DNA from: DATLNF01 sp963765815
Lineage (GTDB): Bacteria; Actinomycetota; Actinomycetes; BP-191
Length of the DNA: 64,000 bases
Direction of reading: 5' to 3'
Assembly: GCA_963765815.1 (NCBI GenBank)
Contig: CAVXXT010000001.1
Span: 372,001 to 436,000, forward strand
Shown: positions 62,362 to 64,000 of the stretch, in pieces
How positions within the stretch are numbered: the first letter of the stretch is position 1
How the letters are laid out: each line of letters opens with the position of its first letter
Position numbers and translations under genes: made by a program
Notes under the pieces: model-generated
The model's database searches: none
Told to the model about the DNA's origin: nothing
What the model saw: the letters and a program-made list of their open reading frames with translations, nothing else

Positions 62362-62763
62362 TTAGATCAGACCGACGGTGGCGGTCGAACGGCGCGTGTA
62401 CGTCGCGTCGCCGACGAACTGGGCAACGTCGCCCAAGGCCAGGATGGCCTTCACGGCGCCCATGAGCTTGCCGCACGTGACGTAGCCAGAGGCGTCGGTG
62501 TTGGCGTAACAGATCACTGCGCCGGTGGCCTCGAAGAACGACACGACCCCGACCGCCCACGCCGTGGCCGCCCGATGTGAGTCGGCCGCTGACCTTCAGC
62601 GTGACAATGCCGGGTGCGGCGGGATCGACGATCGGCGTGTAGGACACCAGCGAGGTGGCCGTCGAGCCCGCCGCCATGGCCGCCGGCGTAAAGCGCGGTG
62701 CGACGCCGCTGAGCGCCGCGATCGCGAGTGCCGACCACCAAAATGACTCGTGACTTGCCTCAT
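62362..62763 (-). CDS. secreted Ig-like (Big_3_5-type) domain protein, frameshifted
   Basis: A small exported protein of about 130 residues. The signal-like stretch WWSALAIAALSGVAPRF is followed by STATSLVSYTPIVDPAAPGIVTLKVSGRLTS, then VSFFEATGAVICYANTDASGYVTCGK and the end VGDATYTRRSTATVGLI. The repeated GxVTxxV pattern and the final GDATYxxSTA are those of bacterial Ig-like repeats. Two Cys could form a disulphide. ATG 62763 is the only start seen; breaks lie near 62735 and 62560. It is divergent from ppa. Confidence 0.55.
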
Positions 62764-62818
62764 CGGAATTGCCCCCGGTTCGTGTGCCTGCCCACAGGTT
62801 ACCGGTTACGTTCCATCT

Positions 62819-63307
62819 GTGGAGATCGAAGTCGTCGTCGAAATCCCGAAGGGCTCGCGCAACAAATACGAGGTCAATCACGAAACCGGCGAGGTGTGGC
62901 TCGACCGGCGCCTCTTCACAGCGATGTCGTATCCGGCGGACTACGGCTTCATCCCCGACACCCTGTCCGAAGACGGCGACCCGCTCGACGCCATGGTGCT
63001 GCTCGAAGAACCGACGTTTCCGGGCTGCCATATCCGCGCCCGCGTGCTCGGCGTGTTCTGGATGACCGACGAGGCCGGGCCCGACGCCAAGATCCTCTGC
63101 GTCCCGCACGAAGACGAGCGTTGGGACGATCTGCAGGATCTGTCGGACCTAAGGCGCACGCACATCCTCGACGAGATCGGCCACTTCTTCGAGACGTACA
63201 AGGCGCTCGAGCCGAACAAGGGCACCGAGACCCGTGGCTGGGAAGGTCGCGACGCGGCGCTCGCCGAGATCGAAGCGAGCCGCGCCCGCTTCGTCCCGCA
63301 CCACTAG
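62819..63307 (+). CDS. ppa: inorganic pyrophosphatase (family I, soluble)
   Basis: A 162-residue Mg-dependent pyrophosphatase that pulls biosynthetic reactions forward by hydrolysing PPi. Family signature DGDPLDAMVL, with KGSRNKYEV, MSYPADYGFIPDTLSEDG and GHFFETYKALEPNKGT. The frame is intact. GTG 62819 is chosen; a TACGTT box at 62807-62812, six bases earlier, suggests leaderless transcription. Confidence 0.95.
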   Translation: MEIEVVVEIPKGSRNKYEVNHETGEVWLDRRLFTAMSYPADYGFIPDTLSEDGDPLDAMVLLEEPTFPGCHIRARVLGVFWMTDEAGPDAKILCVPHEDERWDDLQDLSDLRRTHILDEIGHFFETYKALEPNKGTETRGWEGRDAALAEIEASRARFVPHH

Positions 63308-63315
63308 CGCTTGCG

Positions 63316-63961
63316 CTAGGTCAGCCGTCGACGCAGTTCGACGAATACGGTCTCGCCGACGATGTCGGTGAGCTCATCGGCCAAGGAGTCGATCACCGCG
63401 CGGTCGCCGACATAGGCGCGGTCGCCTTCGGTGCAGCACCACGCCATCGTCTCGCCCTCCTCGCCCCAGTCGCGGCGCTGCCAGCGCCGCACCGTCGCGA
63501 CCTCGTTGTCGCCCGGCCCGTCCTCCCAGTCGACCTTGATCGGGAGTTGCCAGCACACCGACGGCTTCCAGTCCATCGGCGACTCGCCCGCGTCGATCGC
63601 GGCGAGGTGCAGCGCGCAGCCGGCGCCGCCGGCGAAGCCCGGGCCGGTTGAGGAAGATGCAGGCGCCGTCGACGAGGCGGGTGTTGGTGCGCGTCTCATC
63701 GCTGAAGATGCCGCCGCGGCGGCCACGTCGTGGTGCTGGAACCGCTCGGCGGGGACCATCGCGGCCATCGCGCTGACGAGCATCGCCTCGTCTTCGCCGT
63801 CGAGGTGCGCGCCCATGCGAACAGCAGCCCTGCCCGAGGTGCTCGGCGGGTTCGTCGAGGATGCCTTGGCAACCGCGACCCCAGATGCAGGTCCAGTTCG
63901 AGGTGAGGAACTCAGTGTCGAAGCGCCACGTCACATCGCCGTCAGTGATCTCCTCCGTCAT
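63316..63961 (-). CDS. Cys-rich conserved hypothetical protein, frameshifted
   Basis: About 214 residues. The N-terminus (DVTWRFDTEFLTSNWTCIWGRGCQGI then LGQGCCS) and a middle (TNTRLVDGACIFLNRPGF, GGAGCALH, KPSVCWQLPI) contain eight or so cysteines spaced like the CxxC-type zinc/iron clusters of YkgJ- or DUF3109-like proteins. The end is in frame to TGA 63316 (WCCTEGDRAYVGDRAVIDSL). Breaks near 63815 and 63650. ATG 63961. It is convergent with ppa. Function unknown. Confidence 0.65.
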
Positions 63962-64000
63962 GCGGAATACGACACTACGCAGGTCGAGTTGAATGACGAC

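Noticed and set aside
1..64000. CRISPR arrays, insertion sequences, prophage genes
   Set aside because: I saw no regularly spaced repeats, no transposase or integrase motifs and no phage structural genes on either strand.

Overview
The window is high-GC DNA with actinobacterial gene content. It carries mshC (mycothiol synthesis) beside uppP, a phosphomutase-like phosphatase, a DUF3090 gene and an SCO1664-type gene, which is a common actinobacterial neighbourhood. It also has DUF222/HNH, F420-type LLM and actinobacterial TrkA-pair genes, many GTG starts, and TANNNT -10 boxes placed 6-8 nt before start codons (leaderless transcription). No rRNA, CRISPR array or recognisable insertion sequence was seen. 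There are two tRNA genes: Leu-GAG (minus, 33.3 kb) and Arg-ACG (plus, 51.5 kb).

Layout. (1) 0-18.3 kb is an amino-sugar/acyl-amide catabolic and transport island. A palindromic operator at 1144-1170 lies between a leftward ROK kinase and alpha/beta hydrolase and a rightward, translationally coupled chain: nagA, alpha/beta hydrolase, DegT/AHBA-type aminotransferase, Gfo/Idh/MocA dehydrogenase, neutral-ceramidase-like amidase, GH84 beta-N-acetylglucosaminidase and a LivG-type ATPase. A ROK repressor on the minus strand faces a branched-chain-amino-acid-type (HAAT) transporter operon: binding protein, LivH-LivM fusion, MFS-LivF fusion and two exported proteins. (2) 18.3-33 kb holds a serine hydrolase, a second HAAT binding lipoprotein with a divergent TetR, an OafA-like acyltransferase, a c-di-GMP cyclase, a peptidase S51, a three-gene PP2C/PAS/histidine-kinase-like ATPase operon, a GNAT, a methyltransferase and a TMEM175-like channel. 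(3) 33-47.6 kb is mostly housekeeping: tRNA-Leu, DUF222-HNH, M20 peptidase, two tandem secreted subtilisins, an aldo/keto reductase, an LLM oxidoreductase, uppP to mshC, two TrkA proteins, and the start of an APC permease.

(4) At about 47.665 kb the APC permease stops in mid-gene and a LuxR-type ATPase gene on the other strand is cut at the same point. This looks like a chimeric assembly join or a recombination breakpoint. (5) 47.7-64 kb is different in style: a secreted protein with a DUF1559-like motif, a penicillin-binding-type serine hydrolase, tRNA-Arg, an FG-GAP/Calx-beta surface protein, EntS-like and DHA2 MFS exporters, PlsC, PIG-L, a ceramidase-like protein, Ohr, a GMC oxidase and inorganic pyrophosphatase.

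Quality warning. Genes at about 5.2-15 kb and 48-64 kb carry many single-base frameshifts. The correct protein continues in another frame each time and stop codons are not enriched, which suggests uncorrected read errors rather than real decay. Genes at 15.6-47.6 kb are almost all clean. I annotate frameshifted genes as single loci and give the frame breaks.
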